Origin: Lachnospiraceae bacterium
GTDB taxonomy: Bacteria; Bacillota; Clostridia; Lachnospirales; Lachnospiraceae
Direction of reading: 5' to 3'
Assembly: GCA_017436865.1 (NCBI GenBank)
Contig: JAFSCH010000085.1
Coordinates: 1-41,263 of the forward strand
DNA length: 41,263 nt
Part shown: piece by piece, positions 23,434-32,207 of the stretch
Position numbering within the stretch: the first letter of the stretch is position 1
How the letters are laid out: each line of letters opens with the position of its first letter
Notes under the pieces: generated by a model
Seen by the model: the letters and a program-made list of their open reading frames with translations, nothing else
Told to the model about the DNA's origin: nothing
The model's database searches: none
Position numbers and translations under genes: made by a program

Positions 23434-25413
23434 ATGCCAAGAAAAATGAGATCAATTAAAACGAAATTGATAGGAAGTATTGTTTCAATTGTAATAGTCA
23501 TGATAATTGTACTGGTTACATTTTCATACGGAAAATCAGCAAATGTTATTGAAGAGTACTCAAAAGAATTACTATCTTCTTCCGTGGGAAATCAAACGGC
23601 TCAAATTGAAGCTTGGCTAAAAGAAAACATATCTTCCTTTCAAATGGTAAAAACAACCATTGAAACAATGAAATTTGATGATTTACAATTACAAGAGATT
23701 ATAGATTCATTTTATAATTATAATTCCAATTATCCGGAAGGCATCTATATAGGAGATGGAACAGGGAAATTGTGGAAAGCAAAAGATGCATCTATAAGTA
23801 CCAATAATATCAACGAAGAGATATGGTATAAAGAAGGGTTAACAAGAGTAAATATGGCTGTAGGTTCTCCATATATTAATTCTGCAGGAGAAAAAGTGAT
23901 TAGTGTTTCAGGAATTCTGAATGATGGAAAAAATAGAAAAACTGTTATTTCTGCAGATATGGCATTAGACCGAATCTCTATTATTGTAAATTCTTTCATT
24001 GAAATGAAACATGCAGAAGCCTTTTTAGTGGATAAAACGAATAATGTTATTTTAGCGCATAGAGATACATCTGTTATTTCAAAAAAGCTTGACGAACAAA
24101 CAGATAATATATTTTTCCAGAAAGTAGCAGAGAAAATAACTGTTCAAGATTATGACTTCTGCACAATCGAAGATAATATGACAGTATTTGAAGAAGTTTC
24201 TGGAACCAATTGGGTATTGGTATCATACATTCCTACCAAAATTGTTTTAAGTGATTTAATTCATTTACGTACACTGATGATTATAATTAGTATTGTATCA
24301 ATCATCGTTTTGTGTGTAGTAACAGAACGTATAACTCATTTTGTAATCGGACCAGTAAAGAAATTAACAGCAGCAATTATAGATATGGCAGATGGAGACT
24401 TTACGGTTTCCATAGAAAGTAAAGGTAGCGATGAAATCGCAGTAATGAGTAACAGCGTTGTAGATTTTATTAAATCCATGAGAAACATGATTGTTTCTAT
24501 GGGAGAAATTTCATCTAAGTTAGGTTCTCAGGCTGAAACAAATGATACCGTTTCTTCTGAAATGCAAAATGCAGCTAGTATTCAATCTGAATCGATGAGT
24601 GAACTCAATTCTACGGTTGACCAATTATCATTATCTGTAAATGAAATTGCTGAAAATGCAACTAAACTTGCTTGTGCTGTTGCTGACACCAAAGAAGATA
24701 GTATAGGTGTGGAAAACAAAATGCAGGAAACGGTATCTGTATCTAAAAAAGGCCGCCAAGATATGGAATATGTAGGTAAAGCACTTAAAGATATTCAGAC
24801 ATCCATTCAGAATTTGGAACAGGCAGTCAATAAAGTAGGAATTGCTTCAAATGAAATTGTAGAAATTGTTCAACTCATTGGTAATATTGCAGATGAAACA
24901 AATTTATTATCGTTAAATGCATCCATTGAAGCAGCAAGAGCAGGCGAAGCAGGAAAAGGATTTGCAGTCGTTGCATCTGAAATAGGTAATCTTGCAAATA
25001 GTAGTGCTGATTCCGTTGCTCATATATCAAAATTAATTGATGAAGTTAAGGATTTAGTAGATGATGCAGTAAAACAAGCAGGTAATAGTGCAGAAGATAT
25101 TAATGAAAGTAGTGTACTTATTCATTCTGCAATTGATACATTTGAAAATATTTATGCAAATATCGAAGAAACAAGTGAATTGATTGAACACATGATAGAC
25201 AAAATCAATCAAGTAGATGAAGTAGCAACAAATGTTGCTGCAATATCTCAAGAACAGGCAGCAAGTACAGAAGAAATTTTAGCAACATCTGAAACTATGT
25301 TGCAGCAAGCGAAAGGAATCGCTGAAAATAGTAAACAAGTAGCAAATGAATCTAAGAGTTTAACGCTATCATCAGAAGAATTAGCGCAACAAGTTAATAA
25401 GTTTCGTATTTAA
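23434..25413 (+). CDS. Methyl-accepting chemotaxis protein, 659 aa
   Basis: A membrane chemoreceptor. A basic N-terminus and transmembrane helix (about 11-31) lead to an extracellular dCache-like sensor with the [19 protein letters not shown] and [19 protein letters not shown] strands, then TM2 (about 278-298), a HAMP domain ([20 protein letters not shown]) and a long coiled-coil signalling domain. The hairpin tip is seen in [33 protein letters not shown], which contacts CheA/CheW. I start at ATG 23434; the SD (TGGAG) is a little distant and GTG 23422/ATG 23425 are alternatives. The binding-lipoprotein gene begins 14 bases after the stop. Confidence 0.95.
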   Translation: MPRKMRSIKTKLIGSIVSIVIVMIIVLVTFSYGKSANVIEEYSKELLSSSVGNQTAQIEAWLKENISSFQMVKTTIETMKFDDLQLQEIIDSFYNYNSNYPEGIYIGDGTGKLWKAKDASISTNNINEEIWYKEGLTRVNMAVGSPYINSAGEKVISVSGILNDGKNRKTVISADMALDRISIIVNSFIEMKHAEAFLVDKTNNVILAHRDTSVISKKLDEQTDNIFFQKVAEKITVQDYDFCTIEDNMTVFEEVSGTNWVLVSYIPTKIVLSDLIHLRTLMIIISIVSIIVLCVVTERITHFVIGPVKKLTAAIIDMADGDFTVSIESKGSDEIAVMSNSVVDFIKSMRNMIVSMGEISSKLGSQAETNDTVSSEMQNAASIQSESMSELNSTVDQLSLSVNEIAENATKLACAVADTKEDSIGVENKMQETVSVSKKGRQDMEYVGKALKDIQTSIQNLEQAVNKVGIASNEIVEIVQLIGNIADETNLLSLNASIEAARAGEAGKGFAVVASEIGNLANSSADSVAHISKLIDEVKDLVDDAVKQAGNSAEDINESSVLIHSAIDTFENIYANIEETSELIEHMIDKINQVDEVATNVAAISQEQAASTEEILATSETMLQQAKGIAENSKQVANESKSLTLSSEELAQQVNKFRI

Positions 25414-25427
25414 AAGGGGGGAATTCC

Positions 25428-26396
25428 ATGAAAAAATATATTAGTATTCTTAGCTGTATAGCACTAACAGTTATATGTATAGTGGGGTGCGGAAACCAAA
25501 CTTCTTCTGCAGATGGTGATAATATAAAAATGTATTTATCATTATCAGAACCTGATACTTTTCGAAACGTATTAGTTAATCAAGCTCAACAGACAGCTTC
25601 ACAATATGGTGTTACGATTGATGTTTATGATGCTCAAAATTCTATCGAAAATCAAGTAGCACATATTAAACAAGCGGTTGCAGAAAATTATGATGTTATA
25701 TTATGCGGACCTGTAGATGCCGATACTACATTAGAATTAGAAGCACTTGCAGGCGATGTACCAATTGTATTTTTTAATAGTTGTCCTGATGAAAAATTAC
25801 TTGAGGCAAACAAATATATCTATGTTGGTTCTTCCGAAGGTGATGCTGGTCAATTTCAAGCAGAATATGTTTTAGATAAATTTAAGGACAAAAATGAGAT
25901 TAATGTTGTATTGTTCAAAGGACCTCAAGGTCATTCTGCAACATTAGGACGTACAGGACAATTCAAAAATGCTATGAATGCATCTGGAAAAAAGATTAAT
26001 TATGTATTTGAAGACCATGGCAATTGGGAACAAAGCATTGCATATGAGTATTTTAATATTTTCCTAGGTTTAGGCAATGATTTTGATGTTGTTGTTTGTA
26101 ATAATGATTCCATGGCATTAGGAGTAATTGATGCCTGCAAAGAAAATGGAATCAGTGATGTACCTATTCTAGGAATTGATGCGACACAAGATGGATGTGC
26201 TTCTATAGAGGAAGGAACTATGGCTTTTACCGTTTATCAATCAGCAACAGGGCAAGGTGAATATATTGTAAAAGCTGCTATGGAAATTGCAAAAGGAAAT
26301 TCTATAAAAGATATTGACTATGCAACTGAAGATTGTAAATATGTATGGGTTCCTTTTGAAAAAGTAGACAGCTCAAATGTTAAAAATTATAAATAA
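25428..26396 (+). CDS. Sugar-type periplasmic-binding lipoprotein, 322 aa, without transporter genes
   Basis: A lipoprotein signal ([21 protein letters not shown]) with lipobox IVGC and lipidated Cys21 is followed by a Peripl_BP_4/ribose-binding-type fold: [62 protein letters not shown] and [15 protein letters not shown]. No ABC ATPase or permease is near. The gene is co-transcribed with the chemoreceptor (14-base gap, strong SD), so I infer that it presents a ligand to that receptor, as known for ribose- and galactose-binding proteins in enteric chemotaxis. Confidence 0.92.
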   Translation: MKKYISILSCIALTVICIVGCGNQTSSADGDNIKMYLSLSEPDTFRNVLVNQAQQTASQYGVTIDVYDAQNSIENQVAHIKQAVAENYDVILCGPVDADTTLELEALAGDVPIVFFNSCPDEKLLEANKYIYVGSSEGDAGQFQAEYVLDKFKDKNEINVVLFKGPQGHSATLGRTGQFKNAMNASGKKINYVFEDHGNWEQSIAYEYFNIFLGLGNDFDVVVCNNDSMALGVIDACKENGISDVPILGIDATQDGCASIEEGTMAFTVYQSATGQGEYIVKAAMEIAKGNSIKDIDYATEDCKYVWVPFEKVDSSNVKNYK

Positions 26397-26416
26397 TTGA
26401 ATTTTACATCTTTATA

Positions 26417-26469
26417 TTGACACAAAACAAGAAAGGTAATATATTACTTATTGTAGGTAATGTATTACC
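26417..26469 (+). promoter_or_regulatory. Promoter with twin MarR operators
   Basis: TTGACA (26417-26422), 17-base spacer, TATATT (26440-26445). Two palindromes, GGTAATATATTACT (26435-26448) and GGTAATGTATTACC (26456-26469), cover the -10 and the start site 21 bases apart. Repression by the MarR protein encoded directly downstream is the simplest reading. Confidence 0.75.
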
Positions 26470-26504
26470 TTTTTCTACGTAAAATTATGGAAGGAGAAAA
26501 ATAC

Positions 26505-26981
26505 GTGAAACATTTAGAAGAGATTGTTAATGGAAATGATGTAAGCTTTGAAGGAATCGAGGCTTCCTATTTTTTATTAGGTTTACTAAGTGCATTTGAT
26601 AACCGCTATCAGGCAAAAGCAGATAGTTTTTTTGAAGATATTAGCTGGAAACAGTTCTTTGTAATAATTTGTATCAATCTGTGTAAGGAACCACCTACCA
26701 TTAAGGAACTGGCGGAAATTATCGGTAGTTCACACCAGAATGTAAAACAACTCTTAATCAAACTGGAAAAAAAAGGCTATGTTCAAACACTTTCTGATAA
26801 AGTAGATAAGAGAAAGCAGCGTATTGTTTTAACTAAAAAAACAAGAACTTTTTGCGAAGCACATGACGAAGAAAGCGCAAAGATAGTTCAAGGAATATTT
26901 GAAGGAATTGCACCTCAGGAAATTGCAATTACAATAAAAACCATTATGCAGATGGAGAAGAATTTGGAGGACTTAATGTGA
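26505..26981 (+). CDS. MarR-family transcriptional regulator, 158 aa
   Basis: The winged helix is visible in WKQFFVIICINLCKEPPTIKELAEIIGSSHQNVKQLLIKLEKKGYVQTLSDKVDKRKQRIVLTKKT, including the wing DKRKQRIVLT and the recognition helix SHQNVKQLLIKLEKKG. I start at GTG 26505, eight bases after AAGGAG (26491-26496); earlier in-frame ATGs (26487) lie before the SD. The twin palindromes in its promoter suggest autorepression. It heads an operon with a flavodoxin-domain protein and a membrane protein. Confidence 0.92.
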   Translation: MKHLEEIVNGNDVSFEGIEASYFLLGLLSAFDNRYQAKADSFFEDISWKQFFVIICINLCKEPPTIKELAEIIGSSHQNVKQLLIKLEKKGYVQTLSDKVDKRKQRIVLTKKTRTFCEAHDEESAKIVQGIFEGIAPQEIAITIKTIMQMEKNLEDLM

Positions 26982-27066
26982 AAATTTCATAAACGCAAGA
27001 TTTTTCACATGGCAAATCTGTGATCTGTACAAATTTGCAGACTTTAAGAAGGGAAGATTATCAATC

Positions 27067-27567
27067 ATGAAAAAAATAGTAGTTTATCAAAGTGGGACAG
27101 GTTTTACTGCAAAATACGCAAATTGGATTGCTGAAGAATTAAACTGCGAAGTAAAAGAATTTAAGACTGTGAAAAAGGATGAGCTTTCTCATTATGACAT
27201 GGTTATTTACGGCGGCTGGATTATGGCAAATATGGTATATGGCTATGATAAAATAAAAGCTTTGAACTTGAAAAATGTGATTGTTTTTGGTGTCGGAATG
27301 TCTGTGCCAAATGAAGAAATAATAACGAAAATCGCCGTACAGAATGAAATTAAACAAGAGCGTCTTTTCTATTTTGAAGGGGGATATAATCCTAAAAAAA
27401 TAGGCTTTTTGAAAAAAATGATGATGAATATGATTAAGAAATCTATTGAACAGAAAACGAAAAAAACAGAAGAAGATATACATATGCTGGAAACATTTAA
27501 AGGCGCTGATAATACCAATAAAGAGTGTATTAAACCGTTAGTTCAAAGGATACATAATGAGGAATAA
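27067..27567 (+). CDS. Flavodoxin-domain protein, 166 aa
   Basis: The FMN phosphate loop YQSGTGFTAKYANWIAEEL is at residues 8-26, followed by YDMVIYGGWIMANMVYG and VIVFGVGMSVPNEE, as in flavodoxin_5/HemG-like proteins. The C-terminus is basic (KKMMMNMIKKSIEQKTKKTEEDIH). It is probably an electron-transfer or redox-sensing protein. It shares an operon with the MarR regulator; the next gene starts at once after its stop. Confidence 0.88.
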   Translation: MKKIVVYQSGTGFTAKYANWIAEELNCEVKEFKTVKKDELSHYDMVIYGGWIMANMVYGYDKIKALNLKNVIVFGVGMSVPNEEIITKIAVQNEIKQERLFYFEGGYNPKKIGFLKKMMMNMIKKSIEQKTKKTEEDIHMLETFKGADNTNKECIKPLVQRIHNEE

Positions 27568-27568
27568 C

Positions 27569-29209
27569 ATGAAAAAGTATAAATCAGATTATCTTGCAAT
27601 CATTACGGTGATACTCATGTGTATTACTACATTGGCAGGTATTTTGTCCATGGATTTTACACATAAATATGAGGTTATCAATCAATACGGTCATACAGTA
27701 GAAATGTATGGCTATGGAATCTATGCACATGATACTTATTTTAGTGCTCCAATTTCAATCGGAACGGATTATTGCGTTTTATTTGTTATCGTTCCTATGT
27801 TCTTGTTTATTTTTTGGCAATATCGAAAGACAAGAAGTAAGGTTGCTGAATTAAAGTTGATTTCCATGTATGCCATTACATTCTACTATGCAGCAAGTAT
27901 TGCATTTGGAATAACCTTTAACAGACTATTTTTGATATATATGATTCTGTTTACATGCTCTTTGTTTGGAATGTTTTATCACATATATCATTTAAAATGG
28001 GACAAATGTATTACATACACGAAAGGAATACAAAAATTTCTTATCATATCAGGAATTGCTTTATATGTGGCATGGTTCCCCGACATTGTACCAAGCATGT
28101 TAACAGGAAAAACACTACCACTCATCGGTGTATATACTACAATGATTACTTATGTATTGGATATGGGAATTATAAGTCCTCTTTGCTTTGTTACCTTATT
28201 TTTATTACAAAAGAAAAAACCGCTTGGAACACTTCTTTGGGCTATTATGGTTAGAGCCTGCATTATTGTAGGAATTATGATGCTTCCTCAAACCATCTGC
28301 CAGTTTGCTTCAGGTTTTGAAGTTCCGCTTCCGGCTTTACTTACAAAAAGCTGTTCTTTTGTATTGCTTGGCATATTTGCATGCCTTTTTCAGAATAGAA
28401 TGTATCGTGAACTTGGTGGTTCACCTTTTAAACAGCAATTTGACCAGGAAATGGAAACATTTATACAAATCATTCCCGCTACAAATGAAGCATGCTCAAA
28501 AGAAGAAATAAAAAGCTTACCAAAATCATTACAGAAATATTGTGAATACATTGGTTTAGAAGGATTTCCTAAATATCCCGTCGTAAATGCATTCTTTAAA
28601 GATACCAACTTTGTATTTGATGATGAATCAGGGAAAATAATATCTATGGACTATGATTTATGGCTTACTAATCCGATTCCTTATAGAAAAGCTTATTGTG
28701 GTTCATCCATGTATGGAATTCCATTCGAAGGTATGGATTATATGACCGAGGACAAAAAGGGTGGTATGAAAGGGATTTTCGCCAGAGTAATACCTCTTTT
28801 CAATGTAACAAGCGAGCAAGGTTATTGTGCTGGTATTATTTCATGGTTTATTGAATCAATCGTACTAAATCCAAGTGTTTTATTCTCTGAATTTGTTTCT
28901 TACGAAGAAATGGATGAGCAGCATTTAAAAGTAACCATTTCTTATCAAGGAATAAGCGGAACAGGAATTCTGACATTAAATGAAAAAGGTGAAATCACAG
29001 AATTCTACAGCGATGAAAGACAAACCGGAAAAGTTGATGGAGAAGAAAGACTAATTGGATGGCGTTGTGAATGTAGCAATTATGAATACATTCATAGCAT
29101 TCGGTATCCAAAGGAGATAAAGGCCATAAAAGTATATCCCGATAAAGAAATTGTATATTTTGATGCAGATCAGATTTCAGTATCATATAGGAATAATTTC
29201 CTGAAATGA
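27569..29209 (+). CDS. Membrane protein with C-terminal DUF6544-like domain, 546 aa
   Basis: The N-terminal ~270 residues hold about eight membrane helices. The C-terminal ~250 residues are soluble and begin LPKSLQKYCEYIGLEGFPK, continue FVFDDESGKIISMDYDLWL and end with EIVYFDADQISVSY. The LPxxLQxYxxYxG opening is reminiscent of the DUF6544 family. I start at ATG 27569 because GAGGAA (27559-27564) is at SD distance; ATG 27557 is inside the previous gene. A MarR/flavodoxin/membrane-protein operon suggests a redox or envelope-stress role, but the function is unknown. Confidence 0.78.
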   Translation: MKKYKSDYLAIITVILMCITTLAGILSMDFTHKYEVINQYGHTVEMYGYGIYAHDTYFSAPISIGTDYCVLFVIVPMFLFIFWQYRKTRSKVAELKLISMYAITFYYAASIAFGITFNRLFLIYMILFTCSLFGMFYHIYHLKWDKCITYTKGIQKFLIISGIALYVAWFPDIVPSMLTGKTLPLIGVYTTMITYVLDMGIISPLCFVTLFLLQKKKPLGTLLWAIMVRACIIVGIMMLPQTICQFASGFEVPLPALLTKSCSFVLLGIFACLFQNRMYRELGGSPFKQQFDQEMETFIQIIPATNEACSKEEIKSLPKSLQKYCEYIGLEGFPKYPVVNAFFKDTNFVFDDESGKIISMDYDLWLTNPIPYRKAYCGSSMYGIPFEGMDYMTEDKKGGMKGIFARVIPLFNVTSEQGYCAGIISWFIESIVLNPSVLFSEFVSYEEMDEQHLKVTISYQGISGTGILTLNEKGEITEFYSDERQTGKVDGEERLIGWRCECSNYEYIHSIRYPKEIKAIKVYPDKEIVYFDADQISVSYRNNFLK

Positions 29210-29349
29210 GCAATATTTGGGCAATTAAAAGACAAATCTGTCCATATTTGAGTTGTTTATGCATTGCTATCGGTATATAATACTATTCAAAAGTAGTAGT
29301 GTTATGGTGTTTTAAAATACCAAAGTGTAGTAAAATAAGAAGTCAGCTA

Positions 29350-29687
29350 ATGCTTAATAGCCATAGAAAAACAATAGGTGTCTTTATTAATCGTTCTGAA
29401 AGTGAATTTCAGCAAGTAACCATACAAGGGCTTGTGTCAGAAGCTCAACAATATGGATTTAATGTCGCTTTTGGGATTCTTATGGAATTCGAGAAAGTGA
29501 GAATATGTATGATTATTATGAAAGTGCGATTATTAATTTTGCACCAATAGAAGAATTTGATGCTGTAATCGTAGCACTTGATACATATGACACACCTATT
29601 TTGCGTAATAGGCTGATTGATGCATTGCAAAAAAAAGCAACAGCGAACCTAAAAGAAGCAGATACTGCTTCTTTTTTCTTTGTTTAA
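29350..29687 (+). pseudogene. LacI-like sensor domain remnant with frameshift
   Basis: ATG 29350 opens MLNSHRKTIGVFINRSESEF and QQVTIQGLVSEAQQYGFNVAF, the start of a LacI/periplasmic-binding sensor as found at the N-terminus of some diguanylate cyclases and regulators. At a TTTTGGG run near 29470-29475 the correct frame shifts: it resumes as DSYGIRESENMYDYYESAII, then PIEEFDAVIVALDTYDTPILRNRLIDAL, and stops inside a terminator at 29687. A one-base frameshift plus 3' truncation therefore leaves about 110 residues of a once larger protein. Confidence 0.75.
29651..29680 (+). terminator. Rho-independent terminator
   Basis: AAAAGAAGCAG (29651-29661) and CTGCTTCTTTT (29665-29675) pair perfectly around a 3-base loop, then TTTCTTTG. 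Confidence 0.85.
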
Positions 29688-29703
29688 TCTTTTTAGAATA
29701 TTT

Positions 29704-29779
29704 TTTAATGTTTATCATTAAAATATTGTTGACAAACATAATTATTCCTTGTATACTGCATTTAACGATAAACATTAAA
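29704..29779 (+). promoter_or_regulatory. Promoter flanked by twin operators
   Basis: TTGACA (29729-29734), 17-base spacer, TATACT (29752-29757). Two copies of a 19-bp palindrome flank it: TTTAATG-N5-CATTAAA at 29704-29722 and TTTAACG-N5-CATTAAA at 29761-29779, with centres 57 bp apart. The spacing suits cooperative repression, possibly by the XRE protein two genes downstream. Confidence 0.65.
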
Positions 29780-29876
29780 TAATTAAACAAGTACATAAAA
29801 TGTACAAAAAAGGAACTATTTAGGAAAAATCAAAGTACTGAATAACAATTAGCAAAGAAAGAAGAGGGAAAATATT

Positions 29877-30593
29877 ATGAAACAAAATGCAATTTCAAAA
29901 ATCAACAAAATGGGACAGATTGGTGGTTATCTAACACTTGTAGCAAAGATTTTTATTATTATTGGAATCGTAGCGTGTCTTGCAGGAGCAGTCATTTTTA
30001 CAATTATACCGGAGAATTTTATATCTATTAATGTATCCAATAATATCGGTTATTCTGTTGATTTTTCTTCTTTGGGGATTAAATTTGATGAAAGTCAGAT
30101 ACAAGAAGCACAAGACATGATTACAACAAATGGTAGTATAACAACATCTGTTAACGACAATGGTACAAAATACATTGTAAATAACTCCTCTATTACTGAA
30201 AATGGTATAAGTGGAGAAGCAACTACAGAAAATGTTACCATGAACCTAAGTGTTTTACCATGTATCTTTCTTGCAGGATCAATCAACATTGCTATGGCAC
30301 TCGTGACTCTGTTTTTCGTTGGTTCCTTATGTAAGGCGTTCCGTTACTGTGAGTCTCCATTTGAAGAAAATGTGATTAAAAAAATGCAAAATCTTGCTAT
30401 TTCATTAATTCCTTGGACCATTATTTCTTCTATCGCAGATTCTTTTATCACCAATCTAATCAATGTAGGAAATTTTGAATTTGGCATCAGTGTTGATCTT
30501 AATGTCGTACTTGTAATTATTCTGATTTTTGTATTAGTGTATATCTTTAAATATGGTGCCGTTTTACAAAGAGAATCAGATGAAACATTATAA
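29877..30593 (+). CDS. DUF2975 family membrane protein, 238 aa
   Basis: Four membrane segments are arranged as one, then a ~90-residue extracytoplasmic loop, then three more. The loop after TM2 holds the family's SLCKAFRYCESPFEENVIKKM motif. DUF2975 proteins are typically encoded with a small YozG-like XRE regulator, as here 17 bases downstream. The function is unknown; a membrane sensor for the regulator is one proposal. Confidence 0.88.
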   Translation: MKQNAISKINKMGQIGGYLTLVAKIFIIIGIVACLAGAVIFTIIPENFISINVSNNIGYSVDFSSLGIKFDESQIQEAQDMITTNGSITTSVNDNGTKYIVNNSSITENGISGEATTENVTMNLSVLPCIFLAGSINIAMALVTLFFVGSLCKAFRYCESPFEENVIKKMQNLAISLIPWTIISSIADSFITNLINVGNFEFGISVDLNVVLVIILIFVLVYIFKYGAVLQRESDETL

Positions 30594-30610
30594 GAAAGGG
30601 TGGTTATTAT

Positions 30611-30841
30611 ATGGGGAAAATAATCTTGCGTTTAGATCGTGTTATGGCCGATCGTAAAATGAGCCTAAACGAGCTTTCAGAAAAAGTTGGTGTTTCCAAT
30701 GTCAATCTATCCAAAATGAAAACTGGCAAAATTAGCGCCATCCGTTTTTCTACATTAGAGGCAATATGTGAAGTGTTACAGTGTCAGCCGGGGGATATCT
30801 TGGAATATGACCCAAATGCTGTAAATGAAACCGAAGAATAA
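30611..30841 (+). CDS. Small XRE (YozG-like) transcriptional regulator, 76 aa
   Basis: A single helix-turn-helix domain: RLDRVMADRKMSLNELSEKVGVSNVNLSKMKTGKISAIRFSTLEAICEVLQCQPGDILEY. This is the compact YozG type always found with DUF2975 or similar membrane proteins. It shares the promoter at 29729 and ends in a terminator. Confidence 0.92.
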   Translation: MGKIILRLDRVMADRKMSLNELSEKVGVSNVNLSKMKTGKISAIRFSTLEAICEVLQCQPGDILEYDPNAVNETEE

Positions 30842-30852
30842 AATATCTCTTT

Positions 30853-30882
30853 AGGACCTGTTGTTATGACAGGTCCTTTTTA
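30853..30882 (+). terminator. Rho-independent terminator
   Basis: AGGACCTGT (30853-30861) pairs with ACAGGTCCT (30869-30877), followed by TTTTT. Confidence 0.9.
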
Positions 30883-30929
30883 AGTCTTAATTCACGTTAG
30901 TAATAATCAAAAACTGCTTCTTAATTTCC

Positions 30930-30958
30930 TTTATACATTAATATAAAAGTGATATAAT
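30930..30958 (+). promoter_or_regulatory. Possible promoter
   Basis: TTTATA (30930-30935), 17-base spacer, TATAAT (30953-30958). It would serve the phosphatase gene at 31137 through a ~170-base leader. Confidence 0.4.
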
Positions 30959-30984
30959 TATGTTAACCATTTATAGCAATATAG

Positions 30985-31135
30985 GAGACACAACGATTTC
31001 TAGTAGAAGATAAACAAAATAGGAAAGGTTACTTATGTACTTTTAATGATGGAAAGTACGGTCCTGAACGCTATATTGAGGTTCATATATGGAGTAATGA
31101 AACCATCAGCAAATATAGAAATGGGGGAAATTAAT
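30985..31135 (+). pseudogene. Possible gene fragment before the phosphatase gene
   Basis: A 49-codon frame without ATG encodes FLVEDKQNRKGYLCTFNDGK, then YGPERYIEVHIWSNETISKY. The regular alternation of strands looks like protein, and an AGGAGA lies at 30983-30988. I cannot name the family. It is most likely the C-terminal stub of a deleted gene. Confidence 0.3.
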
Positions 31136-31136
31136 T

Positions 31137-31670
31137 ATGCACTTTTATTATGCCAGACACGGTCAAACCGTATGGAATGTTGAGAATAAAATATGTGGAG
31201 TCACAGACTCCCCCTTAACAGACAAAGGAAAATCGCAAGCAAAAGAATTAGCAGAAAAGATTCTTGCAGAGGGTCTTCAGATTGATGAAATCCTATATTC
31301 ACCACTTAGCAGAGCCAAAGACACCGCCTTAATCGTATCTGAGCTTTGTGGAATTCCGGCTACTGAAGAGATACGCCTAAAAGAACAGGCCTTTGGAAAA
31401 TGGGAAGGTACACCCAGAGATGGTCTTGATTTCAAAGCGGATAAAGCAAACTTTATAACCAACTTTGATGGTGGAGAATCTATGTTTAGATTAGCACAAC
31501 GAATCTATAATCTAATTGATGATATCAAAAAACAAGATAAAGTCTATCTATTAGTTGCTCACAATGGCATTTCAAGAGTAGTAGAGTCCTATTTCCGCGA
31601 TATGACGAATGAAGAATATGCTGCTTTCGGTATAAAGAATTGTGAAATTCGTAAATATGTCTTTAAATAG
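31137..31670 (+). CDS. Histidine phosphatase family protein, 177 aa
   Basis: A phosphoglycerate-mutase-like phosphatase with the phosphohistidine motif RHGQT (7-11), LYSPLSRAKDTA, the acid in LKEQAFGKWEG and the second His in LLVAHNGISRV (about 142). Small soluble members act on phosphorylated metabolites. ATG 31137 has GGGGGAAA upstream. A second, less similar family member lies at 39948. Confidence 0.92.
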   Translation: MHFYYARHGQTVWNVENKICGVTDSPLTDKGKSQAKELAEKILAEGLQIDEILYSPLSRAKDTALIVSELCGIPATEEIRLKEQAFGKWEGTPRDGLDFKADKANFITNFDGGESMFRLAQRIYNLIDDIKKQDKVYLLVAHNGISRVVESYFRDMTNEEYAAFGIKNCEIRKYVFK

Positions 31671-31682
31671 AAAAGGAAAAAA

Positions 31683-31805
31683 GGCTGTACGGAGTTTGCA
31701 AGTGATTGTGAATTTGACAATGATATCAGCTTAAAATTCCATATTAGCATGGGCTTTATAGAAGCAAATCGTATTATTTGCTTTACCAAGCAGTTATCAT
31801 TTTGA
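31683..31805 (+). pseudogene. 3' stub of a GNAT aminoglycoside 6'-N-acetyltransferase-like gene
   Basis: An open frame ending at TGA 31803-31805 encodes GCTEFASDCEFDNDISLKFH and SMGFIEANRIICFTKQL. This matches the ending of AAC(6')-like GNATs (GxxEFASDCxxxNxxSxxFHxxxGFxEAxRIxxFxKxL). The N-terminal two thirds, with the acetyl-CoA site, are gone, and the stub begins 13 bases after the phosphatase stop. Confidence 0.8.
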
Positions 31806-31860
31806 AATAGGGGTATATAGACATTGATTAGTCTAGTGTAAATAGTGATATCCCCATAGT

Positions 31861-31960
31861 CCCGAACGGGTATAATTTATATAAAGCAAACAAAAATATC
31901 CCGAACGGGTATAATTTATATAAAGCAAACAAAATTATACCCGTTCGGGATATTTTTTTA
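31861..31960. repeat. 39-bp direct repeat and 26-bp hairpin carrying CCCG-CGGG operator boxes
   Basis: Units 31861-31899 and 31900-31938 are nearly identical, each beginning CCCGAACGGGTATAATTTAT. The second unit pairs with an inverted copy: 31896-31917 is exactly complementary to 31932-31953, and flanking A/T pairs extend the stem to about 26 bp, followed by T residues. CCCG-NN-CGGG boxes lie at 31861, 31900 and 31940, with a degenerate fourth (CCCGATAGGG) at 31981 in the hipB promoter. Confidence 0.8.
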
Positions 31961-31969
31961 ATCAATTAC

Positions 31970-31998
31970 TTGAACTTATACCCGATAGGGTGTAATAT
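31970..31998 (+). promoter_or_regulatory. hipB promoter with embedded operator
   Basis: TTGAAC (31970-31975), 17-base spacer, TAATAT (31993-31998). The CCCGATAGGG box fills the spacer. The start site would fall at about 32005, the A of the HipB ATG. Confidence 0.6.
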
Positions 31999-32004
31999 CA
32001 TTAT

Positions 32005-32205
32005 ATGAATATTATTGGAAATTATATAAAAGAAGAACGAAAAAAAGCCGGATTAACACAAGAGGAATTTGCGATGCGTTCTGGATTAGGTTTACGTTTT
32101 ATCAGGGAGTTAGAGCAGGGAAAGGAGACTGTGCGACTTGATAAAGTAAATCAAGCTCTTGCAATGTTTGGAATGGTGGCAATTCCAGGAAAGATTGAGG
32201 ACTAA
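32005..32205 (+). CDS. HipB-like XRE antitoxin/repressor, 66 aa
   Basis: A single XRE domain, GNYIKEERKKAGLTQEEFAMRSGLGLRFIRELEQGKETVRLDKVNQALAMFGM, of the Y4mF/HipB type that neutralises HipA kinases and represses its own operon. It is intact. No SD precedes the ATG and the predicted start site coincides with it, so the mRNA may be leaderless. Its partner gene downstream is broken, leaving an orphan repressor with its operators. Confidence 0.85.
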   Translation: MNIIGNYIKEERKKAGLTQEEFAMRSGLGLRFIRELEQGKETVRLDKVNQALAMFGMVAIPGKIED

Positions 32206-32207
32206 TT

